Below, piece after piece: positions 9,689 through 18,443 of a stretch of DNA of 49,566 nucleotides. Position 1 is the stretch's first letter. Every line of letters begins with the position of its first letter. Under the pieces are notes generated by a model that saw nothing but the letters and a program-made list of their open reading frames with translations, did not search any database and had not been told where the DNA came from. The position numbers and the translations under genes were made by a program. The DNA comes from Microcaldota archaeon (GTDB lineage: Archaea; Micrarchaeota; Micrarchaeia; Burarchaeales; Fermentimicrarchaeaceae): NCBI GenBank assembly GCA_013425405.1, contig JACCLF010000023.1:1-49566 (forward strand), read 5' to 3'.

Positions 9689-10573
9689 TTACACACCTGC
9701 AAGCAGCCTGAAGATATCCCTCACACCTGGTGCCAGGCCGAATATTATGAGCAGAAGCAGGATATAATTTTTCTCATCTCTCTTGTCTTCTGAAGTTTCA
9801 ACAACCCAAACGGCAAGGGTTGAGAAGAGAACCTTCACAACATAGAATGCAAACATCGTTCCGAAGATTGTTCCGAGCGCGCCGCCTACAACGTGCTGCT
9901 CGAAATAGGCTGTTCCGCCCATGAAGAGGTTTATTGCCACATAGGATGCAGCTCCATCAAGGGAGTGGGAGAGAACAACAATGAGCTGTGAAAGGCCTGC
10001 CTTTATTTTCATTTTTTCCAGAAGCATCTTACCGGAAACCAGGCCGAAAAATGAGAAAAGCAGGATGAGCATGACGTGGAACCAGTTTCTCATAAGTGGC
10101 AGTAATAGGATGAGGTGAGGAAGAAGCAACACCAGGGCGAACACCGGCAGCAGATCCATCCTCCTTATCCTGTTGAAGAAGATTATTGAAAGGAATGTCA
10201 GTATGCCTATTAGGACATAAATCCCGGGAGTTGCGGTGAGGAAGCCGTACTCGTATATGCGGGAGCTGCCGACAACTCCATACATGCCAAAAAGGGTTGA
10301 GCCGCCCTGCATGAATTGATTAGGAAGTTCTGCAGAGCCACTTCCTGTTGCATCGGTTACGACTCTCACAACCGAGCCGAGGAGTATGAATGGTATGACG
10401 CGTAGAATGAATTTCTCGTCCAGCTTTACTTTCTCTTTTTTGAGAATTTTGAAGAATATAAATGCAAAGAACAACGCTATGACTGCATAAACCAAGGTGT
10501 TGATTATATTGTAGCCCGTCCTATCGTAGACCGGCTTTATGAAGTATGAGTTAATGAATTCTGCAATATCCAT
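9689..10573 (-). CDS. DUF63-like polytopic membrane protein
   Basis: FILRVIPFILLGSVVRVVTDATGSG, multiple TMs, SHSLDGAASYVAI. Confidence 0.72.
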   Translation of the reverse strand: MDIAEFINSYFIKPVYDRTGYNIINTLVYAVIALFFAFIFFKILKKEKVKLDEKFILRVIPFILLGSVVRVVTDATGSGSAELPNQFMQGGSTLFGMYGVVGSSRIYEYGFLTATPGIYVLIGILTFLSIIFFNRIRRMDLLPVFALVLLLPHLILLLPLMRNWFHVMLILLFSFFGLVSGKMLLEKMKIKAGLSQLIVVLSHSLDGAASYVAINLFMGGTAYFEQHVVGGALGTIFGTMFAFYVVKVLFSTLAVWVVETSEDKRDEKNYILLLLIIFGLAPGVRDIFRLLAGV

Positions 10574-10574
10574 A

Positions 10575-11087
10575 TCATCTCTCCCAAATTTCTATGAATC
10601 TGTCAACTATTGCATCAAGAAAGCTGGAGCGGTAGGTTATTATGACTCGTGCCATCTCATCGGGTTTAACTAGATTGTACATTACCTCCTTTCCCCTCCT
10701 TTTTTTCTTGGCAATGCCCGAATCGAGCATCTTGTCAAGATACCATGAAGTAGTTGCCGGGGAGAGCTGGAGCTCTTTCATTATGCCCTTGTGATTGAGC
10801 TCCTTGCCTATGAGAAGCATAATTGCAATATGCCTTATGGGCTTCTGCCTAAGCAGGGAGAGGAGCTTCTTCTCTCTCTCCGTGAAGAGCCCTATAGCAT
10901 AATACCTAGCATATTCGCCGTCTCTCTTCTGTATTATCGTGCCGTCATTTGAAAGATTGGTTAGGTGGTACTGCAGCGTGCCCACCGGTAGCTTCAGATG
11001 CCTCTGCATCTCCCTGAAATGGCTTCCTGGGAAACGCAGGATGTGCTCGTATATCTGCTGGCGCTGCTCCAGACCCTGGACTCTCAT
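10575..11087 (-). CDS. Double winged-HTH transcriptional regulator
   Basis: HFREMQRHLKLPVGTLQYHLTNLSNDGTI and IMKELQLSPATTSWYLDKMLDSGI wHTH units. Confidence 0.82.
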   Translation of the reverse strand: MRVQGLEQRQQIYEHILRFPGSHFREMQRHLKLPVGTLQYHLTNLSNDGTIIQKRDGEYARYYAIGLFTEREKKLLSLLRQKPIRHIAIMLLIGKELNHKGIMKELQLSPATTSWYLDKMLDSGIAKKKRRGKEVMYNLVKPDEMARVIITYRSSFLDAIVDRFIEIWER

Positions 11088-11090
11088 ATT

Positions 11091-11363
11091 CTACGCCCTC
11101 ACCACCGCAAAGAATATCAGTGCCAGCGTCAGGAAATCAAGAAAGTTTGAGAGCGATAATGTGAGGATGGACTGCTGCTCACTTGTCAGTTTTATGAGAG
11201 TCCTTGCAAAGTAGGCGACAAATGCCAGTGAGACCAGCAGGATAATCCTCCTCCTATTCTTCCTGTATGCTAGAAATGATATCAGAGCCATCCCCAAAGC
11301 AAAGATGACCGTTGACACACCCACTAGCAGGTTAAAACCAGTTATGTATTCGTCCATTTTCAT
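11091..11363 (-). CDS. Small membrane protein (3 TM)
   Basis: Hydrophobic segments; directly upstream of the wHTH gene on the same strand. Confidence 0.55.
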   Translation of the reverse strand: MKMDEYITGFNLLVGVSTVIFALGMALISFLAYRKNRRRIILLVSLAFVAYFARTLIKLTSEQQSILTLSLSNFLDFLTLALIFFAVVRA

Positions 11364-11965
11364 CCCCCCAAGACTTTAACAATTTCCTCGCCAAACCCCT
11401 TGGCTGATGACGGCCCATCCGCCGTTACAAGCTTTCCATCCCTCTCAACAGGTTTTCCGGTGTAGACCGCGCCTGCGCGTTTCAGAGATGAGATGGTATC
11501 ATTATCTGGGAAGGATGTGACATTCCTCCCCCTCACAATATCCGCAGCCGCAAGTATCCTCGGCGCAATGCACACGGCGGCAACAACCTTTCCGGAGCTG
11601 CTCGCATCCTTTGCAAGCTTCACCACAGCGGGATTTTCCGGCAGGCCGTTTGTCTCAACTCCCTGCCCGCCAATGAAAACAACTGCGTCATACTGGGAGA
11701 GATTCGCCTGCGAGACAAGCAGGTCTGGCTTGACCCTCCCCCCAAGCATCCCCACTGCTTCATTCATACTCGTGCTTGCTATGTAAACCCTGAAGCCTGC
11801 ACTCTCAACAGCTTCCTTGCTGTGGAACAACTCCTCATCACGGAAATCCGACGGAGCTATGACGAAAAGCACCTTTCTCATCCCCTCACCCCCAGAGGCT
11901 TTTTGCCCAGCCTGTTGCGCACAGCCGAGCAGCAGAATTGCAAACATGAGAATATGAATCCTCAT
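11360..11965 (-). CDS. DJ-1/PfpI family lipoprotein
   Basis: Start at MRIHILMFAILLLGCAQQ (lipobox); FVIAPSDFRDEELFHSKEAVESAG, AVVFIGGQGVE, VVAAVCIAPRILAAADI, TADGPSSAKGFGEEIV. Confidence 0.86.
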   Translation of the reverse strand: MRIHILMFAILLLGCAQQAGQKASGGEGMRKVLFVIAPSDFRDEELFHSKEAVESAGFRVYIASTSMNEAVGMLGGRVKPDLLVSQANLSQYDAVVFIGGQGVETNGLPENPAVVKLAKDASSSGKVVAAVCIAPRILAAADIVRGRNVTSFPDNDTISSLKRAGAVYTGKPVERDGKLVTADGPSSAKGFGEEIVKVLGG

Positions 11966-11969
11966 CGAA

Positions 11970-13406
11970 TCACTCAAACTTCCAGCTCGCCCCCACCTTT
12001 TCATCGTTGAGAGCCACGCCCGCCTTCTTGAGCTCCGCTCGTATCTCATCAGAAGCCTTCCATTCACCTTTCTTCCTGAGCTCCTCCCTTGCCTTTATAA
12101 GAATACCCATAATGCGTTCCACAAGCTCCCCGCCTGCTTTTTTCTCCTCCGTGAGCCTGAGCCCAAGAATGCCGCCAAGCTCCTCAAACATCTTCAGGAT
12201 TTTTTCCTTCAGCTCGGGGCTCATTGAATCGCTTTTTGATGTGAAGGAATTCAGAGTTCTTGAGAAATTGAACAGTGAAGCCAGCGCACCAGGTGTGTTG
12301 AAGTCGTCGTCCATCGCCTTCTCAAACTCCTCCCTTGTCTTTTTCACCTGCTTCTCAAGCTCCTCCTCCTTTGCTCCTTTTGAAGGCGTGAGCCTCTTCA
12401 GAAGCATGATTGAATTCTTCAAGCTCTCTAAGCTCCTCCTTGCCTGCTCCAGGTTCTTCTCGCTGTAGTCTATGGGGCTCCTGTAGTGCGTTGAGGTGAA
12501 GAAGAAGCGCAGAGTGTCAGCATCATATTTCTCAAGGGCCTGCCTCAGGGTCACATAGTTACCTAAAGACTTGGCCATTTTCTCCCCGTTTATTTTGAGA
12601 AACTCCGTGTGGAGCCAGTACTTCACGAAAGGCTTCTTGCCGGTAAGAGCTTCTGCCTGCGCTATTTCATTCTCGTGGTGCGGGAACTTCAAATCCCTCC
12701 CCCCTCCGTGTATGTCGATCTGTTCGCCTATATACTTCGCAGACATCACTGAGCATTCAATATGCCAGCCTGGGAAGCCCACTCCCCACGGGCTGGGCCA
12801 TTTGAACGGGTCGCTCTCCTTGGCCTTCTTCCATAGGGCAAAATCCTCTGGGTTCCTCTTGTCTGGATGCACCTCAAACCTTGTGCCCGCAGCCATCTCC
12901 TCAGTGTTCACCTTGGAAAGTTTCCCATAATCCTTGAATTTGGAGACGTCAAAGAATACGTTTCCGTCAACCTCGTATGCATATCCCTTCTCAATGAGCT
13001 TCTGGACTGCCTGAATCATGTCAATGATGTGCCCTGTTGCCCTTGGCGAGATGTCCGGCCTGATGACCCCTAAGCTGTCCATATCCCTGAAGTACTCCCG
13101 CATATACTTTTCAACAAGCGCCATGGGCTGAATTTTCTCCTCGCTGGACTTCTTCCCTATTTTATCCTCACCGCTGTCCTCCCTCATGTGCCCTACATCA
13201 GTTATATTTTGTATATACGTAACAGAAAATCCCCTGTGCTTAAGCCAGCGCAGAATTATGTCAAACGCTATGTAGGTTCTTGCGTGCCCTAGATGCGCCC
13301 AGTCATAGACTGTCGGGCCGCACACATACATCCCAACTTTTCCTTTTTTGAGTGGTAGGAACTCGTCCAACTTTCCGCTTAGGCTGTCGTAAACTTTCAA
13401 TGACAT
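11970..13406 (-). CDS. cysS: Cysteinyl-tRNA synthetase
   Basis: MYVCGPTVYDWAHLGHARTYIAFD, GWHIECSVM, GGGRDLKFPHHENEIAQAEA, KMAKSLGN; start set at MSLKVYDS (RBS ggtgag) 3' of the tRNA. Confidence 0.95.
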   Translation of the reverse strand: MSLKVYDSLSGKLDEFLPLKKGKVGMYVCGPTVYDWAHLGHARTYIAFDIILRWLKHRGFSVTYIQNITDVGHMREDSGEDKIGKKSSEEKIQPMALVEKYMREYFRDMDSLGVIRPDISPRATGHIIDMIQAVQKLIEKGYAYEVDGNVFFDVSKFKDYGKLSKVNTEEMAAGTRFEVHPDKRNPEDFALWKKAKESDPFKWPSPWGVGFPGWHIECSVMSAKYIGEQIDIHGGGRDLKFPHHENEIAQAEALTGKKPFVKYWLHTEFLKINGEKMAKSLGNYVTLRQALEKYDADTLRFFFTSTHYRSPIDYSEKNLEQARRSLESLKNSIMLLKRLTPSKGAKEEELEKQVKKTREEFEKAMDDDFNTPGALASLFNFSRTLNSFTSKSDSMSPELKEKILKMFEELGGILGLRLTEEKKAGGELVERIMGILIKAREELRKKGEWKASDEIRAELKKAGVALNDEKVGASWKFE

Positions 13407-13418
13407 CTGCTCACCCAG

Positions 13419-13489
13419 AGCCAGGAAGGGGAATCGAACCCCTCTATGCCGGTCTGCAGCCGGCCACATGGCCACTCTGTCATCCTGGC
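13419..13489 (-). tRNA. tRNA-Cys (GCA)
   Basis: Cloverleaf: GCCAGGA/TCCTGGC acceptor, GCCGG-CTGCAGA-CCGGC anticodon arm (GCA), AGGGG-TTCGATT-CCCCT T arm, U73 discriminator; no encoded CCA. Confidence 0.95.
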
Positions 13490-13554
13490 ACGAGATATAC
13501 TTTGATTGATTTATTATTTAACACTTGCGAGCAGGGAATCCTAAGCTCTTTAGA

Positions 13555-13798
13555 AGTGGATGAAAGTGAATTTATAAGAGAGGGTTCAGATACCCCAATA
13601 ACAGCTTCACTGGAAAGCTACCCCTCCAAATTGTTTAAATACCTTCTTTCAGTAGATGATAGTACTACGCTGGGGCACAGCGGAAGTAACACCTGCAATT
13701 CCTTCGGGAGTGAGATGTGCAGAAGCGCGCCGTCAATGAAGCAGGAAGCTAGACCCTTACGGGTGGGAGCATGCCACCTACGTGCCCTCCTTCCATGA
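13555..13798 (+). pseudogene. IS200/IS605-family TnpB C-terminal remnant with omega-RNA-like right-end sequence
   Basis: In-frame tail STTLGHSGSNTCNSFGSEMCRSAPSMKQEARPLRVG resembles TnpB C-termini; GTCAATGAAGCAGGAAGCT + ACCC-TTAC-GGGT hairpin typical of IS605 right ends; no full tnpB. Confidence 0.72.
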
Positions 13799-15061
13799 GC
13801 GGGCATAGCTCTCCTGCTCCTCGCTGGGCTTGGAGAGCTTTATTCCTTTTGCTTCGAGTGCAAGCTCCGCAACTTCGTCATCTATGCTTCTTGGGACGGA
13901 GATTACTTTTGCGGGAAGCTTGTTTTTCAGTATGAACTCCAAACTCAGGGCTTGAATTGCAAAGCTTCCGTCCATTATTTCTATGGGGTGGCCCTGCCCG
14001 GAAGGCCTTGCAAGGTTGACAAGCCTCCCCTCGGAGAGCAAATATAGCTTCTTTCCATTTCTCAAAGTGAAGCGCTCCACATTCTCCTTAACCCTCTCCC
14101 TCTTTGAGGAAAGCTGCTCCAGACCCTTTATGTCTATCTCATTGTTGAAATGCCCTGCATTTGCAAGTATTGCACCATCTCTCATCTTCCCGAAATGCTT
14201 TCTGCTTATAACATTGATGTTGCCAGTTGATGTTATGAAGAACTCTCCCTCCGTTGCAGCTTCATCAAGGTTCATCACCCGGAATCCGCTGTAGAGTGCT
14301 TCCAAAGCCTTGTGCTGCCCAGCAGGACCCTCCTCCCTTCCAAGCCTGCCTGAAACTTCAACAACTATCACATTTGCACCGAGGCCTCTCAGCCTCTCGC
14401 TTATACCCCTTCCGCACCACCCGAAGCCAATTACTACAATGGTTTTTCCAGCCAGGAGCTTATTCGTAGCGCGCATTATTGCGTCGATGGTGCTCTGGGC
14501 CGTGCCAAACCTGTTGTCAAAAAGGAATTTTGAGTAGGCGTCATTCACTGCAACAACAGGAAACTTCAGCCTGCCCTCTCTCTCCATTGCATGGAGGCGC
14601 GTTACTCCGGTCGTGGTTTCCTCGCAAGCGCCTCTGATACTTGGAATGAGCTCCTTCCTCTTTGTGTGCACCATGAATATCTGGTCGCACCCGTCATCAA
14701 TCAGCAAATCTGGCTTATGGTCCAGAACGCTGTTTATATTCTTATAATAATCCTTCTCATCTTCCCCAGCCCATGCATAAACATCCATCTCCTCATCGGC
14801 GAGCGCAGCTGCCACTCTGTCATCTGTCGTAAGTGGATTGCAGCTTGCCGCAGCTATGCTCGCACCTCCTTTTTTGAGGGTTTCAAGCAGCACGCCTGTT
14901 TTTTTCTCCAGATGCAGGCACACACCAATGGTTATTCCCCTGAAAGGCTTCTGCTTCTCAAACCTCTTCCCTATCATGGCAAGAAGAGGCATGTTCTCCC
15001 TGGCCCACTCCAGCTCCTCCCTGCCCTCCTTGGAAAGCTTCGCGTCTTTTATTCTGCTCAT
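13778..15061 (-). CDS. ahcY: Adenosylhomocysteinase
   Basis: AAASCNPLTTDDRVAAAL, DDGCDQIF, EETTTGVTRL, VNDAYSKFLFDNRFGTAQSTIDAI, VIGFGWCGRGI. Confidence 0.95.
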   Translation of the reverse strand: MSRIKDAKLSKEGREELEWARENMPLLAMIGKRFEKQKPFRGITIGVCLHLEKKTGVLLETLKKGGASIAAASCNPLTTDDRVAAALADEEMDVYAWAGEDEKDYYKNINSVLDHKPDLLIDDGCDQIFMVHTKRKELIPSIRGACEETTTGVTRLHAMEREGRLKFPVVAVNDAYSKFLFDNRFGTAQSTIDAIMRATNKLLAGKTIVVIGFGWCGRGISERLRGLGANVIVVEVSGRLGREEGPAGQHKALEALYSGFRVMNLDEAATEGEFFITSTGNINVISRKHFGKMRDGAILANAGHFNNEIDIKGLEQLSSKRERVKENVERFTLRNGKKLYLLSEGRLVNLARPSGQGHPIEIMDGSFAIQALSLEFILKNKLPAKVISVPRSIDDEVAELALEAKGIKLSKPSEEQESYARSWKEGT

Positions 15062-15189
15062 ATTCTCACAGTATGTTTATGCACTCTATTCTAAAAACTT
15101 CTTACTGGTGTAGGTAGCAATATCTACTGGCCCAGATATAACCGAGTTTTATTTAAAACTATTTGTTCAAAAATAACTCAGGTGAACCC

Positions 15190-15567
15190 ATGATGATGCC
15201 ATGCGAGGTCATAGTGCGCTATTACCTGCCTGCAATGAGGTACAGGATAGCCGATGAGTTGATGAACAAGTACGGCTGGACTCAGGTCAAAGTATCTGAT
15301 AGGCTGAGGATAACGCAGGCTGCGGTAAGCAAGTATATGGGAGGGAAGCTTGATGAGAAGACAAAGAAATTCTCAGAGATGGGCGAGGTGAAAAACGCAG
15401 CCAAGAAAATTGCAAAGGAGATTGCAGAGGAAAAATGGAAGTCCGACTCCATAGCCGAGCTGTGTCTTGTATGCGGCACCCTTAGGAAAGAGGGGAAGCT
15501 TTGCAAGATGCATCTTAGCATGAAGAGGCTGAAGGAGTGCAACTGCAACATATGTCTCAGCAGGTGA
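15190..15567 (+). CDS. HTH transcriptional regulator with C-terminal Cys cluster
   Basis: YGWTQVKVSDRLRITQAAVSKYMGGK HTH; CLVCGTLRKEGKLCKMHL...CNCNIC possible metal site. Confidence 0.8.
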   Translation: MMMPCEVIVRYYLPAMRYRIADELMNKYGWTQVKVSDRLRITQAAVSKYMGGKLDEKTKKFSEMGEVKNAAKKIAKEIAEEKWKSDSIAELCLVCGTLRKEGKLCKMHLSMKRLKECNCNICLSR

Positions 15568-15571
15568 ATGG

Positions 15572-16441
15572 TTGAAACGTAAAATGCAGAGCAGCCATGT
15601 TCTTGAGTTTATATTCTACCTGTGCTTTTTCCTAGTTTCGGTATACCTCTTTCTTATAATCCTCTCTCCGTTGCTCATCCAGTCTGACAACAGAATTCTT
15701 CTGGGCATGGGTGCAGTGAGCTACATCTCAAATGTATTGATGTGCCACCAGCTCCCGGAGAGGAGCCTGGAGCTCTTCGGGCAGTACATGCCCATATGCT
15801 CAAGGGATGTGAGTTTATTCGCAGGGGTATTCGTTGCTTGCATCGCCTCATTTGCCAGTGATAAGCTCCCGAAAGTTCTAAAGAGCAGCTGGCTGGCGAT
15901 TCTTAGTGTAGTTCCTCTTGGCGTTGACGGTGTCGTGCAGCTCTTCGGCTTCTGGGAGAGCACCAATGCAAGCAGGTTTGCGACAGGTCTCTTTGCAGGC
16001 TTCTGCATATCATACTACGCAGTAAACGTCTTCGTAAGCCCACCTCGTTTGAGCAAGAGGACGCTCACTGCCCTTCTGGTGCTACTGCCCTTCCTCGCGA
16101 TTCTGCTCGGTACATCGGTCTATGTCGGCAGTGGCTACCGAACAAAATCGGAAATCTTATCTAAAGCAAAAGCAATAAATAATGATACGGACATAAAGGT
16201 ATTCTACATCGCTCCGAGAGCTTTCAGCTCCAGCATAAGGAATGATGAATACCTGAGAGATTACAACGACACTGTGCTGAGCGATGTTTCGGGAATCAGA
16301 AGCAGCTCGGGCATATATGGAGTGTGGGTTGCAGTTGCTTCGGGGGACAGCAACGGGAGGTATATTTTCGCATCTGGAAACGGCAGTAATTATTTTTATG
16401 ATGCTATGAGCGGAGAGCTTATAGCAGAATTCAAACATTGA
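15572..16441 (+). CDS. DUF2085-like membrane protein
   Basis: MCHQLPERSLELFGQYMPICSRDVSLFAG, PLGVDGVVQLFGFWESTNASRF. Confidence 0.72.
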   Translation: MKRKMQSSHVLEFIFYLCFFLVSVYLFLIILSPLLIQSDNRILLGMGAVSYISNVLMCHQLPERSLELFGQYMPICSRDVSLFAGVFVACIASFASDKLPKVLKSSWLAILSVVPLGVDGVVQLFGFWESTNASRFATGLFAGFCISYYAVNVFVSPPRLSKRTLTALLVLLPFLAILLGTSVYVGSGYRTKSEILSKAKAINNDTDIKVFYIAPRAFSSSIRNDEYLRDYNDTVLSDVSGIRSSSGIYGVWVAVASGDSNGRYIFASGNGSNYFYDAMSGELIAEFKH

Positions 16442-16450
16442 GGTGAAAAC

Positions 16451-18076
16451 ATGAAGTATAAGAAGGAAAAACATGCCACTAGAGGACACGCTACGACGAC
16501 TGCTCCGAAAAGTCTATTCGGAAATCCCTTGACGATTGCACTGGGTTTAATTGTGATAGTGCTATTGGCGTACATCGGCTACAACTCCATGAATATACGA
16601 CTGCCGCCACCTAACGGCAACAGCGATACGGGCATTATAGATCAAACCCCGCCCACCAAGCAGGCAAAGGCGACAATAGAGCTTTTCGTAATGAGCAAAT
16701 GCCCGTATGGGGTTCAGGCTGAGACTGCAGTGAAGAAAGTCATTGACAAGTTTGGTGGTGAGGTGAACCTGAGCCTGCACTTCATAGTGAGTGAGACAGG
16801 CACTGGAGGGTTCAGCAGCCTGCACGGAGACACTGAGGTTGCGGAGGATTTGAGACAGGTCTGCATAATTAAGCACTACCCACAGAACCTTATCAGCTAT
16901 CTCTCGTGCATAACTCCCGGCTACCCGAATTTCGAGAATGTTTGGGAGAACTGCGCAACCCAGAACCATATTGATGCTAATGTCATTAAGAGCTGCAGCA
17001 CAGGTAGTGAGGGGGCATCATTGCTGAGTGACAATATAAAGAGGACGGACGAGCTGAATGTTCAGTCTTCACCTATAATCTATCTGAACGGCAACGCGTT
17101 CGGCGGGTCGGCTACAGAGAACTCGATTACAAAAGGCATATGCGCAATTATCCCCGGAAGCGACACCTGTAAGAACCTCCCGCCCGATGTTGCTGTTGGG
17201 CTTACAATTGTGAATGATAAGAGCTGCATGATATGCGACACCAGTCAGATATTGAGCGTGCTGAACGGTCAGTTTGAGATGACCAACCTGACAGTTAGGA
17301 ATATCGAGTATTCAAGCAACGAGGGGAAGGCATTGATTAAGGAGTTCAATCTGACTGGAGTCCCTGCATACATATTCGATGCTTCAATTAAGAAGCACCA
17401 GAGCTACGACAGCATTGGCAGGTACTTACTCAATGTGAGTGATTCGTACCTCCTAAACCCGCAGGCCGTGCCACCTGTTAAACTCCTGAATGCAGTTGAG
17501 AGTAACAACACAATTGTGCTCTTTGTCATGAGCCACTGCCCCTACGGAGTGCGCGCCGAGAACAACACGAAAGCTCTGCTGGATGCGCTTCCTGATGTGA
17601 AATTTGGAGGGCTGCGCTTCATTGCAACTCAGAACCCGGATGGGAGTTTCTCAAGCATGCATGGAGCAGATGAAGTTGCGGAGGATTTGAGACAGGTCTG
17701 CATAATGAGGTACTATCCAGCAAAGATCGTGGACTATACTGTCTGCATATCTGCGGATTACGCAAACTCTGGCAACATATGGCAGAACTGCAGCAACCAA
17801 AATGGCATTGACACGAACAAGATACAGACATGCGCCACTGGTGATGAAGGAAAGACACTTCTGAAAGATAACATAGCGCTCGCAAGCTCCTTGGGAGTGG
17901 GTTCTTCACCAACTATCCTCCTGAACAACAACACTCTGCTCAGCGGCTATTACGCAGCATCTCCTGAGCTGATGAGGCAGGTGATATGCGGTTATAGTCC
18001 CACTCTAACTGGCTGCAATAAGACTTTGAGCGGCTCGGGAGTCACTACACCAGCAAGCGGTGGTGGATGCGGCTAG
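16451..18076 (+). CDS. Multi-domain thioredoxin-fold membrane-anchored protein (two CPYG domains plus a central CMIC domain)
   Basis: N-terminal TM; ELFVMSKCPYGVQAE and VLFVMSHCPYGVRAE in duplicated ~150 aa domains; central CMICDTSQILSVL; C-terminal GGGCG. Confidence 0.82.
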   Translation: MKYKKEKHATRGHATTTAPKSLFGNPLTIALGLIVIVLLAYIGYNSMNIRLPPPNGNSDTGIIDQTPPTKQAKATIELFVMSKCPYGVQAETAVKKVIDKFGGEVNLSLHFIVSETGTGGFSSLHGDTEVAEDLRQVCIIKHYPQNLISYLSCITPGYPNFENVWENCATQNHIDANVIKSCSTGSEGASLLSDNIKRTDELNVQSSPIIYLNGNAFGGSATENSITKGICAIIPGSDTCKNLPPDVAVGLTIVNDKSCMICDTSQILSVLNGQFEMTNLTVRNIEYSSNEGKALIKEFNLTGVPAYIFDASIKKHQSYDSIGRYLLNVSDSYLLNPQAVPPVKLLNAVESNNTIVLFVMSHCPYGVRAENNTKALLDALPDVKFGGLRFIATQNPDGSFSSMHGADEVAEDLRQVCIMRYYPAKIVDYTVCISADYANSGNIWQNCSNQNGIDTNKIQTCATGDEGKTLLKDNIALASSLGVGSSPTILLNNNTLLSGYYAASPELMRQVICGYSPTLTGCNKTLSGSGVTTPASGGGCG

Positions 18077-18164
18077 ACTTCCATCAAATTCTCGCGGTCT
18101 ATTTATTTTTTATTGATTTTCTCTAGAGTAAGCATTATTCCGTATGAAGTCCTCTGCGAGAATT

Positions 18165-18344
18165 CTATAAGCTTATTGCATGCACAGGGCAGTTGTCCGC
18201 CGCAGCCTTGCAATCGCATTTCTTGCATCCCGTAGGGTTGTATGCCTCAGACTTGCCGTCACTTCCAATTCGGAATACGTCTGGGCAGAGCGAGACGCAA
18301 GCTCCGCAGCCTATGCACGTATCCTTGTCAACCTTTGCTACCAT
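18165..18344 (-). CDS. Small ferredoxin (59 aa, absent from ORF track)
   Basis: MVAKVDKDTCIGCGACVSLCPDVFRIGSDGKSEAYNPTGCKKCDCKAAADNCPVHAISL read by hand on the minus strand. Confidence 0.92.
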   Translation of the reverse strand: MVAKVDKDTCIGCGACVSLCPDVFRIGSDGKSEAYNPTGCKKCDCKAAADNCPVHAISL

Positions 18345-18443
18345 CTGATTACCTCCAAAGATTTAAATATAACTGAGTTATATATATCTAACAATATCTC
18401 TTGTGAATAAACACTTTTAAAAGCATTTGTGGGAAGTGAACAT

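Noticed and set aside
13352-13798. ORF 13352..13798 (148 aa) as a complete gene
   Set aside because: Runs antisense through tRNA-Cys and the cysS start; only the 3' part shows TnpB-like sequence, so called a remnant instead.
18180-18410. ORF 18180..18410 (76 aa, + strand)
   Set aside because: Shadow of the minus-strand ferredoxin, whose Cys motifs are unmistakable.
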